From a virus, in the IMG/VR virus record IMGVR_UViG_3300046660_000250, positions 1 through 59,145 of that record: a stretch of 59,145 nt of DNA, one strand, 5' to 3'. This document shows positions 20,971-28,632 of this stretch, piece by piece. The notes beneath the pieces are model-generated. The model was given only the letters and a program-made list of their open reading frames with translations, searched no databases and was not told where the DNA came from. Each line of letters starts with the position of its first letter. The stretch's first letter is position 1. The position numbers were made by a program, and so were the translations under genes.

Positions 20971-21129
20971 TCATCTCCTCCTCACCCACACTTCGACGAG
21001 CTCCGACTCTCCGTCTCTGTCGACGACTACCGGGGCTGAGTCGACTCTCCATGTCTCCCCCTGGTACGTGAGTCGGTTTTCGTCCTCTTTGTCGCTCCGC
21101 TGGTCCCCAGAAGCGCTGTTCGAAACCAT
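20971..21129 (-). CDS. Hypothetical protein
   Basis: A 52-residue protein (MVSNSASGDQRSDKEDENRL) with two short strands (TWRVDSAPVVV; SELVEVWVRRR). The ATG at 21129 follows GAGGAGGCGAG. Its TGA lies in the same frame as the downstream nuclease, so read-through would fuse them. Confidence 0.6.
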   Translation of the reverse strand: MVSNSASGDQRSDKEDENRLTYQGETWRVDSAPVVVDRDGESELVEVWVRRR

Positions 21130-21268
21130 CTCGCCTCCTCTTTTTGGCGCATGTGCGCACGTCATACCCCTAAGCGGGGTGCGCTAAGAGGATCAACGGC
21201 GAAGACTTGTTCGAGTTACGGCCCGTCATGAATCCTTCGCATCTGTAGTGTTGATGCGAAGGAACTCG

Positions 21269-21481
21269 TCAGACAGCCGCGAGCGCTCCCCCGCCTCCGC
21301 CGGCGTCGACGAGACGGAGCCCGCAGGGGGTTCCGAACTCGCCGTCCTCGATGACGCCGTCCCCGCCGAACTCACGGAGTATGGCCACGCGGTCATTGGC
21401 GTCGAGCTGCTCCACGTACGGCCCCCAGATCTTGCCTTCGGGGTACGCGAAGGCCTCGCGCGTCTGGACTACTCGGAACAC
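21269..21481 (-). CDS. Hypothetical protein (GTG start)
   Basis: A 70-residue protein (FRVVQTREAFAYPEGKIWGPYVEQL) with a poly-Gly tail. The GTG at 21481 sits five bases after AAGGAG. Overlaps the end of a 21-residue frame. Not recognised. Confidence 0.6.
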   Translation of the reverse strand: MFRVVQTREAFAYPEGKIWGPYVEQLDANDRVAILREFGGDGVIEDGEFGTPCGLRLVDAGGGGGALAAV

Positions 21482-21534
21482 TGGTTCTCCTTGTCTACGG
21501 TGAGCCACCACACGAGGCCGAAGAACGCCCTCAC
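21469..21534 (-). CDS. Possible 21-residue peptide
   Basis: A GTG start overlaps the TGA of the previous gene and the TAG overlaps the start region of the next. The peptide RAFFGLVWWLTVDKENQCSE has a short hydrophobic helix. It may be a real micropeptide or just a coupling frame. Confidence 0.35.
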   Translation of the reverse strand: MRAFFGLVWWLTVDKENQCSE

Positions 21535-21668
21535 CCCTCCTCCACCTCCCGCATGAACTCCTCCGTCAGCCACGGCCACGAGGCGTACACGCAGCGCGGC
21601 TTGTCGAAGTCGACGGGGATCGGGTCGGGGGTGGCGCGGACGACGCGCGTGTTGGGCTCTTGGATCAC
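21531..21668 (-). CDS. Small protein
   Basis: A 45-residue protein (IQEPNTRVVRATPDPIPVDF ... VYASWPWLTEEFMREVEE). The GTG overlaps the upstream TGA. Acidic C-terminus. Not recognised. Confidence 0.55.
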   Translation of the reverse strand: MIQEPNTRVVRATPDPIPVDFDKPRCVYASWPWLTEEFMREVEEG

Positions 21669-21880
21669 TCGTCCTCCTCGTCAGGGTTTCCGAAGGAGTA
21701 GGCACTCTCGTAGTTGCCCGTGACGTAGTGGACCGCGTGGGTCTCTACGGCCCGCACGTCAGCGTCTGCGCGGAGCTTGTCGACGAGTGTCCGCGGGTCG
21801 TCGGTGTACTCGTCCTCTCCATCCTCGTCGCCCTTGCGGTAGACGGTGACGCAGTAGGTTCCGCCGTCGAAGACGCCCAT
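21665..21880 (-). CDS. Hypothetical acidic protein
   Basis: A 71-residue protein (MGVFDGGTYCVTVYRKGDED) with an Asp/Glu-rich middle and tail. The start at 21880 is fixed by an ATGA overlap with the upstream gene. Overall charge is strongly negative, a property also seen in DNA-mimic inhibitors, but this is only suggestive. Confidence 0.6.
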   Translation of the reverse strand: MGVFDGGTYCVTVYRKGDEDGEDEYTDDPRTLVDKLRADADVRAVETHAVHYVTGNYESAYSFGNPDEEDE

Positions 21881-22188
21881 CAGGCGGCCACCTCTCGCCA
21901 CTCGGTGACGGTGATCTCGTACGACTCCATCTCGACGGCCGTGACGGTGTCCTCCTCGTCCCAGAGGTCGGTTCCGTCCTGCTGCTCCGTGAGTCCTTGT
22001 TGGTACTCGACGGCGTAGACCTTGCCGTCGTCCGGAGCCCGGAACAGGCACTCATGCCACGACACCCAGCGCCGGGTGTCGGTCTGCCGCTCGCGGAGGA
22101 TCTCCGCTTCCTTGCCCGGCTCCGCGTCCCACTCGTAAGGGACGCCCATCTCTTCGAGCTGCTCTCGGGTGAACTCTCGGGTTGCCAT
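21880..22188 (-). CDS. Hypothetical protein
   Basis: A 102-residue protein. MATREFTREQLEEMGVPYEW begins with a helix, and WVSWHECLFRAPDDGKVYAV and TAVEMESYEITVTEW give strands. The ATG at 22188 follows GAGAGGTA. The frame upstream of it is a shadow. Confidence 0.7.
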   Translation of the reverse strand: MATREFTREQLEEMGVPYEWDAEPGKEAEILRERQTDTRRWVSWHECLFRAPDDGKVYAVEYQQGLTEQQDGTDLWDEEDTVTAVEMESYEITVTEWREVAA

Positions 22189-22385
22189 TACCTCTCCTCT
22201 CTCTGCAGAACACTCACGAACGCGCCCCGCGCGAGTGCGACCCCAGCGGCTTCCCAGTACTTCGAGAAGTCGCGTCGGCTCGTCGCTGCGGGGCGGATGT
22301 AGATCAGATCTCCGGGGCCGGCGTCGCGGACGTCTCCCAGCGCGGGAGCGTTGGCGTCGTCGATGACGTGGAGTGCGCCGCTCAT
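22188..22385 (-). CDS. Hypothetical protein
   Basis: A 65-residue protein (MSGALHVIDDANAPALGDVR; LIYIRPAATSRRDFSKYWEA), starting at ATGA with the gene above and ending at the next start. Not recognised. Confidence 0.55.
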   Translation of the reverse strand: MSGALHVIDDANAPALGDVRDAGPGDLIYIRPAATSRRDFSKYWEAAGVALARGAFVSVLQREER

Positions 22386-22537
22386 GCGTCCGCCAGGTCC
22401 CCGAGCAACTCACGCGCCCGGTCCTCCTCGGCAGTCGTTCCGTACGTGATCGTGTGACGGAGCCCCACCCGGATCGTCTCCACCTCCGCGGGCGTCAGCT
22501 CCACGGCCACCGATATCGGCTGCACCACCTTGGCCAT
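22382..22537 (-). CDS. Hypothetical protein
   Basis: A 51-residue protein (MAKVVQPISVAVELTPAEVE) with a helix-like end. The ATG at 22537 follows GAGAGGAGAGGCA. First gene after the hairpin at 22568-22596. Confidence 0.6.
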   Translation of the reverse strand: MAKVVQPISVAVELTPAEVETIRVGLRHTITYGTTAEEDRARELLGDLADA

Positions 22538-22567
22538 TGCCTCTCCTCTCTCTCCTCCTACGCCGAA

Positions 22568-22596
22568 AGCCCCCGGGACCGAAGTCACCGGGGGCT
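22568..22596 (-). terminator. Terminator after 22610-23344
   Basis: AGCCCCCGG and CCGGGGGCT pair perfectly around an 11-base loop, and TTTCGG follows on the minus strand. A close relative lies at 28993-29021. Confidence 0.8.
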
Positions 22597-22609
22597 GAAG
22601 GGTGGAGCG

Positions 22610-23344
22610 TCAGACGCGGGTCAGGGGGCCGTAACTGCGGACGACTTCCGCAAGGGTGTCGTCCCATGCTTCGACGGAACGGTTCGTGTAGTTGCCGCGG
22701 ACTTCCCCGCCGATGCGCGCGAACTGCCACACGTCGCCGTCGCGGTCCTTGTACTTCGCCGACAGGTCGTAGGTCATGCCGGCGTGGGTGTAGGTGGTCT
22801 CGTCGTCGACGCGCTCGACGCTCTCCGGGGTGAAGTACCAGCGGTTAGCGTAGCCGCGACCGTCGGTGATGATTCGCCCGTCCGGCTCTACCTCCGCCAC
22901 GGTGAAAACGTCACCCGCGTGAACACTCGCACCGTCCGCGTAGTTCCGCAGGACGCGTACCTTGTCGCCGACCTTGGTGGGGGCCGGAACCGGGGTCATG
23001 ACGTGCGCCATGGCCGTGAAGGTCCGCACCTCGTCCTCGTCCGCCGGAGCGTCGACGAGCTTCACGAGGTAGACGTCCCGGTCATCGAAGGGACCGTACT
23101 CAACGGTGGCCTTCGCCCCACGGCGAGTGGCCAGGGTCACCACGTCGCCGACGGAGAACTTCGGGGTCTCGGGGATGGCGGAGAGGAAGACTCCCCGCAG
23201 CTCTCGGCATGTGTCGTCGCCGAAGTCCACGAGGTAGTAATTCGTCAGGTACGTCCCCGCCTTCTGATACGGGCCGTACTTGATCTCACCGTCCGCGCCG
23301 GAGGAGCGCCGAACCTTCTGCCCTACCTCGAACGTCTCCGTCAC
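22610..23344 (-). CDS. phiSA1p31-related protein with SH3-like repeats
   Basis: A 244-residue protein. Three barrel-like repeats (FEVGQKVRR, FSVGDVVTLATRRG, KVGDKVRVLRNYADG) are followed by a C-terminal YTHAGMTYDLSAKYKDRDGD and VVRSYGPLTRV, which match the phiSA1p31-related domain of Streptomyces phages. Probably an accessory protein. The biochemical role is unknown. Confidence 0.75.
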   Translation of the reverse strand: MTETFEVGQKVRRSSGADGEIKYGPYQKAGTYLTNYYLVDFGDDTCRELRGVFLSAIPETPKFSVGDVVTLATRRGAKATVEYGPFDDRDVYLVKLVDAPADEDEVRTFTAMAHVMTPVPAPTKVGDKVRVLRNYADGASVHAGDVFTVAEVEPDGRIITDGRGYANRWYFTPESVERVDDETTYTHAGMTYDLSAKYKDRDGDVWQFARIGGEVRGNYTNRSVEAWDDTLAEVVRSYGPLTRV

Positions 23345-23613
23345 TTGCTCTCCCCCGTGTCTCCGATGACGACCATGCGGTCCGCGGCAACGGTCTGCAC
23401 CGCGAGTGTCTTGCGGGCGATGAACCCCGAGTCACGGCCGGTGGGACGGACCTTGACGAGCGGGACGACGATCCCCGCGGACTTGTTGCTCTTCGTCTCC
23501 AGGACGACGGCCTCCGTCAGCCGAACCAAGTTGCCCTGTCGCGTTGCATAGGACACGAGCGCTCCGGGGCGAATCTCCGCCCCCGTGTAGTCAGTGAGCC
23601 GGCTCTTCGCCAT
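23341..23613 (-). CDS. Hypothetical protein
   Basis: A 90-residue basic beta-rich protein (RPGALVSYATRQGNLVRLTE; IVVPLVKVRPTGRDSGFIAR). The start lies 23 bases inside the end of the methylase frame. Not recognised. Confidence 0.65.
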   Translation of the reverse strand: MAKSRLTDYTGAEIRPGALVSYATRQGNLVRLTEAVVLETKSNKSAGIVVPLVKVRPTGRDSGFIARKTLAVQTVAADRMVVIGDTGESK

Positions 23614-24593
23614 GGGCCCTCTCCTCTGTGTGAGTGTCGAGTGTGAGTAGGCGCCTGTACGCCTCGTACGCCTGTTGTGGAGCGACGCCGTTGCCGATCT
23701 TGTGCAGTTGCTCAGCTCGCTTCAGCCCCGGGACGTCGGTAACCCAGCCATCAGCCAGGCCCATGAGCCACTCAGCGAAACGGGCCGTCAGCCGGCGGCC
23801 TCCGCGGGGTCCGATCTCGGTAGGGATGGGAGCCTGTCGGCCTGTGACCGCCTCCTGCCGCCGGATGGCGGGCTCGAAGTCACCCCAGTCCTGGACTAGG
23901 CCGTCGTCATCCGGCAGCGTGGTCACCGCCGTGCGCAGGTTCATCCCGCCCTTGCGGTTCGGGCTTGTCCCCGCTCCGCCCGTACCGTCGGAGGCAGTCG
24001 GCGTAGGCAACAGGTGGACTACAGCGTCCGGAAGCGCGTCGTATTCGCCCTTGCTACTCCGCTGGTTCGGTCCTCCGTGCGGCCCGTCAGACGCCTTCGG
24101 CGTCGGAAGGAACCGCGATGGCGAACCACCGGTCTCGGTGGTGGGCAAGTCCGACAGACTCGTCGGAAGCTCGAAGGCACGTCCACCGGACGTCATACCC
24201 GATCGCGGCCAGGTCGGCGACGACTTGCCAGAGCCCCCGCGACCGGATGGCCGAGACGTTCTCCAGGAAGACGAGTCGCGGTCGAAGGATGCGAACTGCC
24301 TCAATGACGTTCCGGTAGATGCCTGATCGCCCACCGTCGATACCCTCCCGCTTGCCAGCGTTGCTGATGTCCTGGCAGGGGAAGCCCGCCGTGATGATGT
24401 CGACCAGGCCAAGGAGCTGCGTCCAGTCGTATGCGGTGATGTCGCCGATGTTCGGAGCGTGCGGAAATCGGTAAGCGAGCACTTTCGACGCTGCCTCATC
24501 CACCTCCGCGACGTAAGCCACCTTGTCGCCCGTGAGGGCTTCGACGGCGAGGCCCAGGCCCTCATAGCCTGAGCAGAGACTCAGGATCGGCAA
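23591..24593 (-). pseudogene. dcm: C5-cytosine DNA methyltransferase, split by a frameshift
   Basis: The first part (24593 to 24087, 168 residues) has motif I (LSLCSGYEGLGLAVE), motif IV with the catalytic Cys (TAGFPCQDISNAG), motif VI (FLENV) and HHRDRWF, then hits TGA. The rest continues in another frame from about 24130 to 23591: LLPTPTASDG, FAEWLMGLADGWVTD and GNGVAPQ, the target-recognition and motif IX/X part. Related proteins carry both parts in one chain, so a single-base change near 24110 splits the gene. It could be a real mutation, an assembly error, or a +1 frameshift. Confidence 0.8.
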
Positions 24594-24628
24594 TGTCTTC
24601 TCTCCTCAGTGTGCGTAGAATCGTGAGT

Positions 24629-24671
24629 AACGCCCGCTCCTCCCTGCCGGAATCGGGGAGGAGCGGGCGTT
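24629..24671 (-). terminator. Terminator after RDF gene
   Basis: AACGCCCGCTCCTCCC pairs with GGGGAGGAGCGGGCGTT, a long stem, between the RDF stop and the methylase start. The T pair after the stem is followed by ACTCACG on the minus strand. Confidence 0.75.
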
Positions 24672-24694
24672 GTGCCGTGCGCGGTGCGTGATTG

Positions 24695-25465
24695 CTAAGC
24701 GGCCTTCGCCAGGTCCGCGGTACCCGCGGCCTCGTAGGCTCCGAACACCTTGATTACGGGCTTATTGTAGGAAACCGTCTGGCCGGCGCGCGGACCCTTC
24801 TGCGGGACGTAGGTGACGTTTTCGATCGTCAGCGACGCCCGGACCTGCTTGCCCTTGGCGGCTCCGTCACCCGCGTTGCCGTACTCGTCGAGCGACCGGA
24901 AGAGCGGGGCCAGGGCCTCGACGAGCTTCCAGGAGCCCGAGTTGAAACGGAACTTGCCAAGCTCCGGGTCGTCGAGGAGCCGGAACTCCACGTCGACGGA
25001 CGGCTTCGGACCGCGCATCTGCTGCGCCTTCAGCTTCCGCTCCGCGATGAGCGACGGGCAGCCGCACGAGGTGCCCTTGTCGGTGTCCGGGGAGAGGTAG
25101 GTGAACCCGTCGCAGTGGTGCGTCATGCCCGCACCGGGAACGAACTGCTTGAACGATGCGTCCACGCCGTCCGGCTCGATGACGATCTGCACCGTTGCAG
25201 CGTCGGTGAGGATCTGGAGGTTGTCCTCCTTGTCCGTCTCCCACGACTCGACTTCGCCACCCAGGAGAGCCGCGATCTTGTCGGCGACGCTCGGGTCTCC
25301 GGTCGTCACGCGCCACTCGTTGAGTGACTCCGGGGTCTCCTTCGTGCCCAGCTTGATCAGGCGCCCGGAGCGGAAGCGGCCGACGATGTCATCGGAGAAC
25401 TTGGGCCGCTCGCGGGGAGCGGCGTCCGGGTCGGCGTCCCAGATGCTCTTCAGGTTGTTCGCCAT
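24695..25465 (-). CDS. Recombination directionality factor-like protein (Gp3-like)
   Basis: A 256-residue protein that matches the Gp3-like family by order of segments: GRFRSGRLIKLGTKETPESLNEWRVTTGD, VADKIAALLGGEVESWETD, NLQILTDAATVQIVI, a Cys/His cluster (THHCDGF, SCGCPS) and FRFNSGSWKLVEAL. In phiC31-type phages Gp3 binds the serine integrase and turns it to excision. The start is MANNLKS (25465, SD AAAGG); an ATG 60 bases upstream has no such site and lies in the promoter leader. Family B copy 4 lies 63 bases upstream. Confidence 0.8.
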   Translation of the reverse strand: MANNLKSIWDADPDAAPRERPKFSDDIVGRFRSGRLIKLGTKETPESLNEWRVTTGDPSVADKIAALLGGEVESWETDKEDNLQILTDAATVQIVIEPDGVDASFKQFVPGAGMTHHCDGFTYLSPDTDKGTSCGCPSLIAERKLKAQQMRGPKPSVDVEFRLLDDPELGKFRFNSGSWKLVEALAPLFRSLDEYGNAGDGAAKGKQVRASLTIENVTYVPQKGPRAGQTVSYNKPVIKVFGAYEAAGTADLAKAA

Positions 25466-25527
25466 ATGTGAGTGCCTTTCGCAGGTCTGTGTGCGTGTCG
25501 TGTGCGGCCTCTCGGCCTTACACATGA

Positions 25528-25556
25528 GTTATGGGGCGCGGGCCCCTCGATGTGAC
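25528..25556 (-). promoter_or_regulatory. Promoter-like element, family B, copy 4
   Basis: GTCACA, 17 bases ending GCGCCC, CATAAC on the minus strand. It drives the RDF gene. GAAGTC lies upstream, as in copy 5. Confidence 0.65.
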
Positions 25557-25564
25557 GCGCGACT

Positions 25565-26245
25565 TCAGCGGATCCGGGTACCGTCGACGAGCTGCCACAC
25601 AGTGCCGCCGTCCTCCTCGGTGCCGACGCACTCCAGGCGCGGAGCGTCAGTCGTTTCGCGCGACTCGTCCTCGGTCACGTCGTCGAACTCCCCGCGCGCG
25701 GCTCGACGGTGGACGCGGTCGACGAACTGACGGCCTTCGCGCTCCGCGTCCCACAGCTCGTACATCGAGTCGTAGACGTCCCTCAGGAACCGCTCTGCGC
25801 AGTCAGGCTCCCCGTCCCGGCACCTGCCGTGGACCTGCTTGACCTCGTCGGCGAAGGCACGGAACCGCGCGTTTTCCCTGCGCTCCCAAACGAGCTGCGC
25901 CTCCGCCGTCTCGTGACCGCGCTTCCACCGGTCACGGTCCTTGCGGATGTGGTCTACCGCCTCCAGGCCCATGTTCGCCTCGTCCGCGGCACGCCGGCGG
26001 GCGGAGAGCCAGGCAGAGCGGTAGCGGCCGGCCTCGCTCCCGCGCAGCACCAAAAGGCTCAGCAGGTCCCGCGTAAGGTCGCTCTCGCGACGGAACATGC
26101 GGCGCCACGACTCAATGGTGGCGGTCGCAGCACGCCACGCAGAGCGTAGCTTCGTGACCTCGTCCTCCGCGTCGACGAGGGACTCCGCCAACTCCCACGC
26201 GCTCTGGTGGTAGTAGGTCTCGATGCGTTCATCACGCGACGCCAT
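25565..26245 (-). CDS. Coiled-coil hypothetical protein
   Basis: A 226-residue, highly charged, helical protein (LVDAEDEVTKLRSAWRAATA ... AEAQLVWERRENARFRAF) with CRDGEPDC in the middle. It has Trp and Arg spacing typical of Streptomyces coiled-coil proteins. Starts at the ATG 26245 inside the end of the preceding gene. No enzymatic motif seen. Confidence 0.7.
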   Translation of the reverse strand: MASRDERIETYYHQSAWELAESLVDAEDEVTKLRSAWRAATATIESWRRMFRRESDLTRDLLSLLVLRGSEAGRYRSAWLSARRRAADEANMGLEAVDHIRKDRDRWKRGHETAEAQLVWERRENARFRAFADEVKQVHGRCRDGEPDCAERFLRDVYDSMYELWDAEREGRQFVDRVHRRAARGEFDDVTEDESRETTDAPRLECVGTEEDGGTVWQLVDGTRIR

Positions 26246-26783
26246 GCGCCAACCTCCAAAGCTCTCGGTCCGTCGATGTCACGCGCCTGTCGCGCTGCAG
26301 GAGCCACCACAGATCCCCCGGCGTGACGTCCCCCGGGAGTCGCCCGTCGTCGAAGAGGTGGACGCCTGCACGGAGGTACGCCTCGTCTACGAGCTGACTG
26401 CAAATCAGATGGCCTTCGTCAGCCACGAAGTCCCGCACCCACCGCGGACGGATGCGGTAGTGCGCCAGGGCGATGGAGGCGTAGTCGAGGAAGCTGTACG
26501 GCGTCCCGACGAGACCGATCGCGTACTCGGAGATGAACATCCGCTGTACCTCCGTCAGCGGGATCCGCCCCGTCGACCAGATGTACGGCTCGCTTGCGTC
26601 CTCCAGGCGGATCATCTCCGCTCCGCCCGGCATGGCTTGCGTGATGTAGCCGTTGCCGACGTACACGTATGCGTGCTGAACCGGAGCGCCGTCGCCCACG
26701 AGGTGTTGGCCGGCGGAGATGAAGGCGCCCGTGATTCCGTGGATGCGGGTTAGGGCGAAATCACCTGGCTGGGGGGTCGTCAT
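26232..26783 (-). CDS. Permuted NlpC/P60 (YiiX-like) cysteine peptidase
   Basis: A 183-residue protein. MTTPQPGDFALTRIHG and ISAGQHLVGD are followed by HAYVYVGNGYITQAMPGG (catalytic His) and later LICSQLVDEAYLRAG (catalytic Cys). The His-before-Cys order is that of permuted NlpC/P60 and YiiX-type papain-like hydrolases, which cut peptide or amide bonds in the cell wall or in lipids. It is encoded in the early operon, not with lysis genes, and lacks a signal peptide. The ATG at 26783 overlaps the stop above. Confidence 0.7.
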   Translation of the reverse strand: MTTPQPGDFALTRIHGITGAFISAGQHLVGDGAPVQHAYVYVGNGYITQAMPGGAEMIRLEDASEPYIWSTGRIPLTEVQRMFISEYAIGLVGTPYSFLDYASIALAHYRIRPRWVRDFVADEGHLICSQLVDEAYLRAGVHLFDDGRLPGDVTPGDLWWLLQRDRRVTSTDRELWRLAHGVA

Positions 26784-26953
26784 CGCTGCCCCCACTTCGG
26801 GCCGCGGAACATCTCCGGGACCATCGGGGCGTAGATGTGGGGGAGCTGCACCGCGACGATGTTGTGGTACGCCTGCGTCGTCACGGCGTCGGCCTCAGGG
26901 TCGTACTTCGCGGCCCACGTCTCGAAGATCAGGGCGGCAAGGAAGGGGTTCAT
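26780..26953 (-). CDS. Hypothetical protein
   Basis: A 57-residue protein (MNPFLAALIFETWAAKYDPE ... VQLPHIYAPMVPEMF). The N-terminus is hydrophobic. Coupled on both sides by ATGA overlaps. Not recognised. Confidence 0.6.
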   Translation of the reverse strand: MNPFLAALIFETWAAKYDPEADAVTTQAYHNIVAVQLPHIYAPMVPEMFRGPKWGQR

Positions 26954-27333
26954 CGAGTCCTCTCCATCTGTAGCGTGAGTCGTGCGCGCTTCCGGCGTCG
27001 CTCAGGTTCTGGCATGGGGTCGGTCAGGTTGAACAGGGACGGCGCGCGCTCGACGATGCGCTGAAGTCGCAGCCGCTGAACGTGGCGGATGAGCATGAGC
27101 ACTTTCGCCCGCTCCTGCTCCAGGAGCCACCGGTCCCGGAGGTTCAGCTCGTCCTTGTACCGCCATCCATCGCAGGACTTGCACTGCGCTGTACGGCCGT
27201 GCCACGGCGTCTCGCGGAAGTCGTTCCGGTCCTTACGCCGTCGGCACGAGTCGCACAGGAGCGTGTTCTTACCTCGCGGGTGGGTGCGCTCGAACTCGTC
27301 GCGGATGGCGTCGGCGAGTGTGTAGGGGCTCAC
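26950..27333 (-). CDS. Zinc-binding hypothetical protein
   Basis: A 127-residue protein. CDSCRRRKDRNDF and CKSCDGWRY form a CxxC...CxxC site. The latter half is long and Arg-rich (RLRLQRIVERAP; RRRKRARLTLQ), pointing to nucleic-acid binding. The GTG start overlaps the upstream TGA. Confidence 0.7.
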   Translation of the reverse strand: MSPYTLADAIRDEFERTHPRGKNTLLCDSCRRRKDRNDFRETPWHGRTAQCKSCDGWRYKDELNLRDRWLLEQERAKVLMLIRHVQRLRLQRIVERAPSLFNLTDPMPEPERRRKRARLTLQMERTR

Positions 27334-27629
27334 TTGCCGCCCTTCGGGTCGTGGTCTCCGATGTACTTCGACGCGTCACGCCGGTTGCGCCGGTCCTGGT
27401 CCGCCTCGTCGATGCGCTTCACGGCATGGCAGCACGACGCAACGATCGCCGTCAGCCCGTCAGGCTCGTCGGACCGGACGTAGGCGTAATCGACCACGCG
27501 GGATCCGAACCGCTTGCGTCGCTCCCGGACTTCTACCTTCAGTCCGACGAAGCCATCAGGTACGACGCGGTAGAACCACCCGTCAGGCAACTCCGGGGCG
27601 CCGGCTTCGACGAGTTGGGCCATGCTCAT
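27330..27629 (-). CDS. Hypothetical protein
   Basis: A 99-residue protein (LPDGWFYRVVPDGFVGLKVEV; DGLTAIVASCCHAVKRIDEAD). Basic ends. Coupled to both neighbours. Not recognised. Confidence 0.65.
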   Translation of the reverse strand: MSMAQLVEAGAPELPDGWFYRVVPDGFVGLKVEVRERRKRFGSRVVDYAYVRSDEPDGLTAIVASCCHAVKRIDEADQDRRNRRDASKYIGDHDPKGGK

Positions 27630-27820
27630 GGGGCCACTCCGTACTTGTCGGCCATGTTCTTGCAGAACGTCAGGGAGTCAATCAGCGCCTGAACCTCGTC
27701 CGGCGTGAAGGTAGGTACGCCGGATCCGATGGTGAGTATGGTGACCGTGCCGTCCAGGTAACTGACGTCAACAACGTTTCCGTCGGAGTCGTCGACGTAG
27801 AGTGTTCCGCTTGACTTCAT
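27626..27820 (-). CDS. Hypothetical protein
   Basis: A 64-residue protein (MKSSGTLYVDDSDGNVVDVS) with beta strands then a helix with one Cys. The ATG at 27820 follows GGAGGGGGATGG. Not recognised. Confidence 0.6.
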   Translation of the reverse strand: MKSSGTLYVDDSDGNVVDVSYLDGTVTILTIGSGVPTFTPDEVQALIDSLTFCKNMADKYGVAP

Positions 27821-28140
27821 CCATCCCCCTCCAGCCACTTCGCCACCTGAAGCACGTCGTAGACGCCCGCCTTCTCGTCCCACTCCAAGCCCTGGACGAG
27901 GGCGTGAGCGGCCTGAAAGACACTCGCGCGACCCATGACGTCGGAGACGGTGGGGAGGCCCGCAGAGGGCTCGTCAACGGCGTCGTACGGCAAAGGAGCG
28001 AGGGGGCCCCACCGTTCGTCAGCGAACTCACGAGAACACGGCTCAGAGTCCGTCACAGGGTGCCCGCCCATCACGACGATGCGGACCCAGTCGTCTCCGA
28101 TGTCGGCCCATGTGTCGCCGCTCTTGTCGGTGTACTTCAT
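27817..28140 (-). CDS. Hypothetical protein
   Basis: A 107-residue acidic protein. MKYTDKSGDTWADIGDDWVR resembles the D..G..W start of phiSA1p31-type domains (compare KYKDRDGDVW in 22610-23344). It then has EFADERWGPLAPL. The ATG at 28140 follows GGAGGTGACCTC. Confidence 0.65.
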   Translation of the reverse strand: MKYTDKSGDTWADIGDDWVRIVVMGGHPVTDSEPCSREFADERWGPLAPLPYDAVDEPSAGLPTVSDVMGRASVFQAAHALVQGLEWDEKAGVYDVLQVAKWLEGDG

Positions 28141-28283
28141 GAGGTCACCTCCAGGTCGTACGGGTACAGGCGTGCTTTGCGCTTCTCCTCCGCGCGTGCG
28201 ACGGAGGCACGGAGGAGGGAGTCGAACTCTTCGCCGGCGCGCTGCGCTTCGATGAGTGGGTCGGTTGCGTAGCGGGCGCTCAC
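28137..28283 (-). CDS. Small helical protein
   Basis: A 48-residue protein (SARYATDPLIEAQRAGEEFD), a GTG start coupled to the previous stop and an ATGA overlap with the next gene. Mostly one charged helix. Confidence 0.5.
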   Translation of the reverse strand: MSARYATDPLIEAQRAGEEFDSLLRASVARAEEKRKARLYPYDLEVTS

Positions 28284-28462
28284 CGGGCCCACCAGAACCC
28301 CGCGGCCAAAGCCTCCGCACGGTTTCGCTGAGAGAGCCGCTCGAACGCTGCCAAGTCGTCGGCGTCCCAGCCAAGTTCGGCGTCAGGGTAATGACGTAGC
28401 TTGTCCGCGAACTCGTCCAGCATGTCTTTCATGACGCTGATCTCGTCTTCGCGCTCGCTCAT
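28280..28462 (-). CDS. Hypothetical protein
   Basis: A 60-residue protein (MSEREDEISVMKDMLDEFAD ... AFERLSQRNRAEALA), acidic and helical. ATGA overlap with the gene above. Confidence 0.55.
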   Translation of the reverse strand: MSEREDEISVMKDMLDEFADKLRHYPDAELGWDADDLAAFERLSQRNRAEALAAGFWWAR

Positions 28463-28632
28463 GCCGCGTCCTCCATGTCCGCGCGGAGAGCCGCGTAGTC
28501 GTCGGCCGACATCTCCACCGTGGCGACGGTGCGGCCGGCGGCGTCCCTCACGTGGAGGTCGTACTCGATGCCGCGGGGCGTGATGGTGACCGACGAGCCG
28601 TCGGCCGTGTGGATGGTGGACGAGCGCTTCAT
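28459..28632 (-). CDS. Hypothetical protein
   Basis: A 57-residue protein. MKRSSTIHTADGSSVTITPR and YDLHVRDAAGRTVATVEMS give a beta pattern, then an acidic helix. The ATG follows GGAGGAAGC. Confidence 0.55.
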   Translation of the reverse strand: MKRSSTIHTADGSSVTITPRGIEYDLHVRDAAGRTVATVEMSADDYAALRADMEDAA

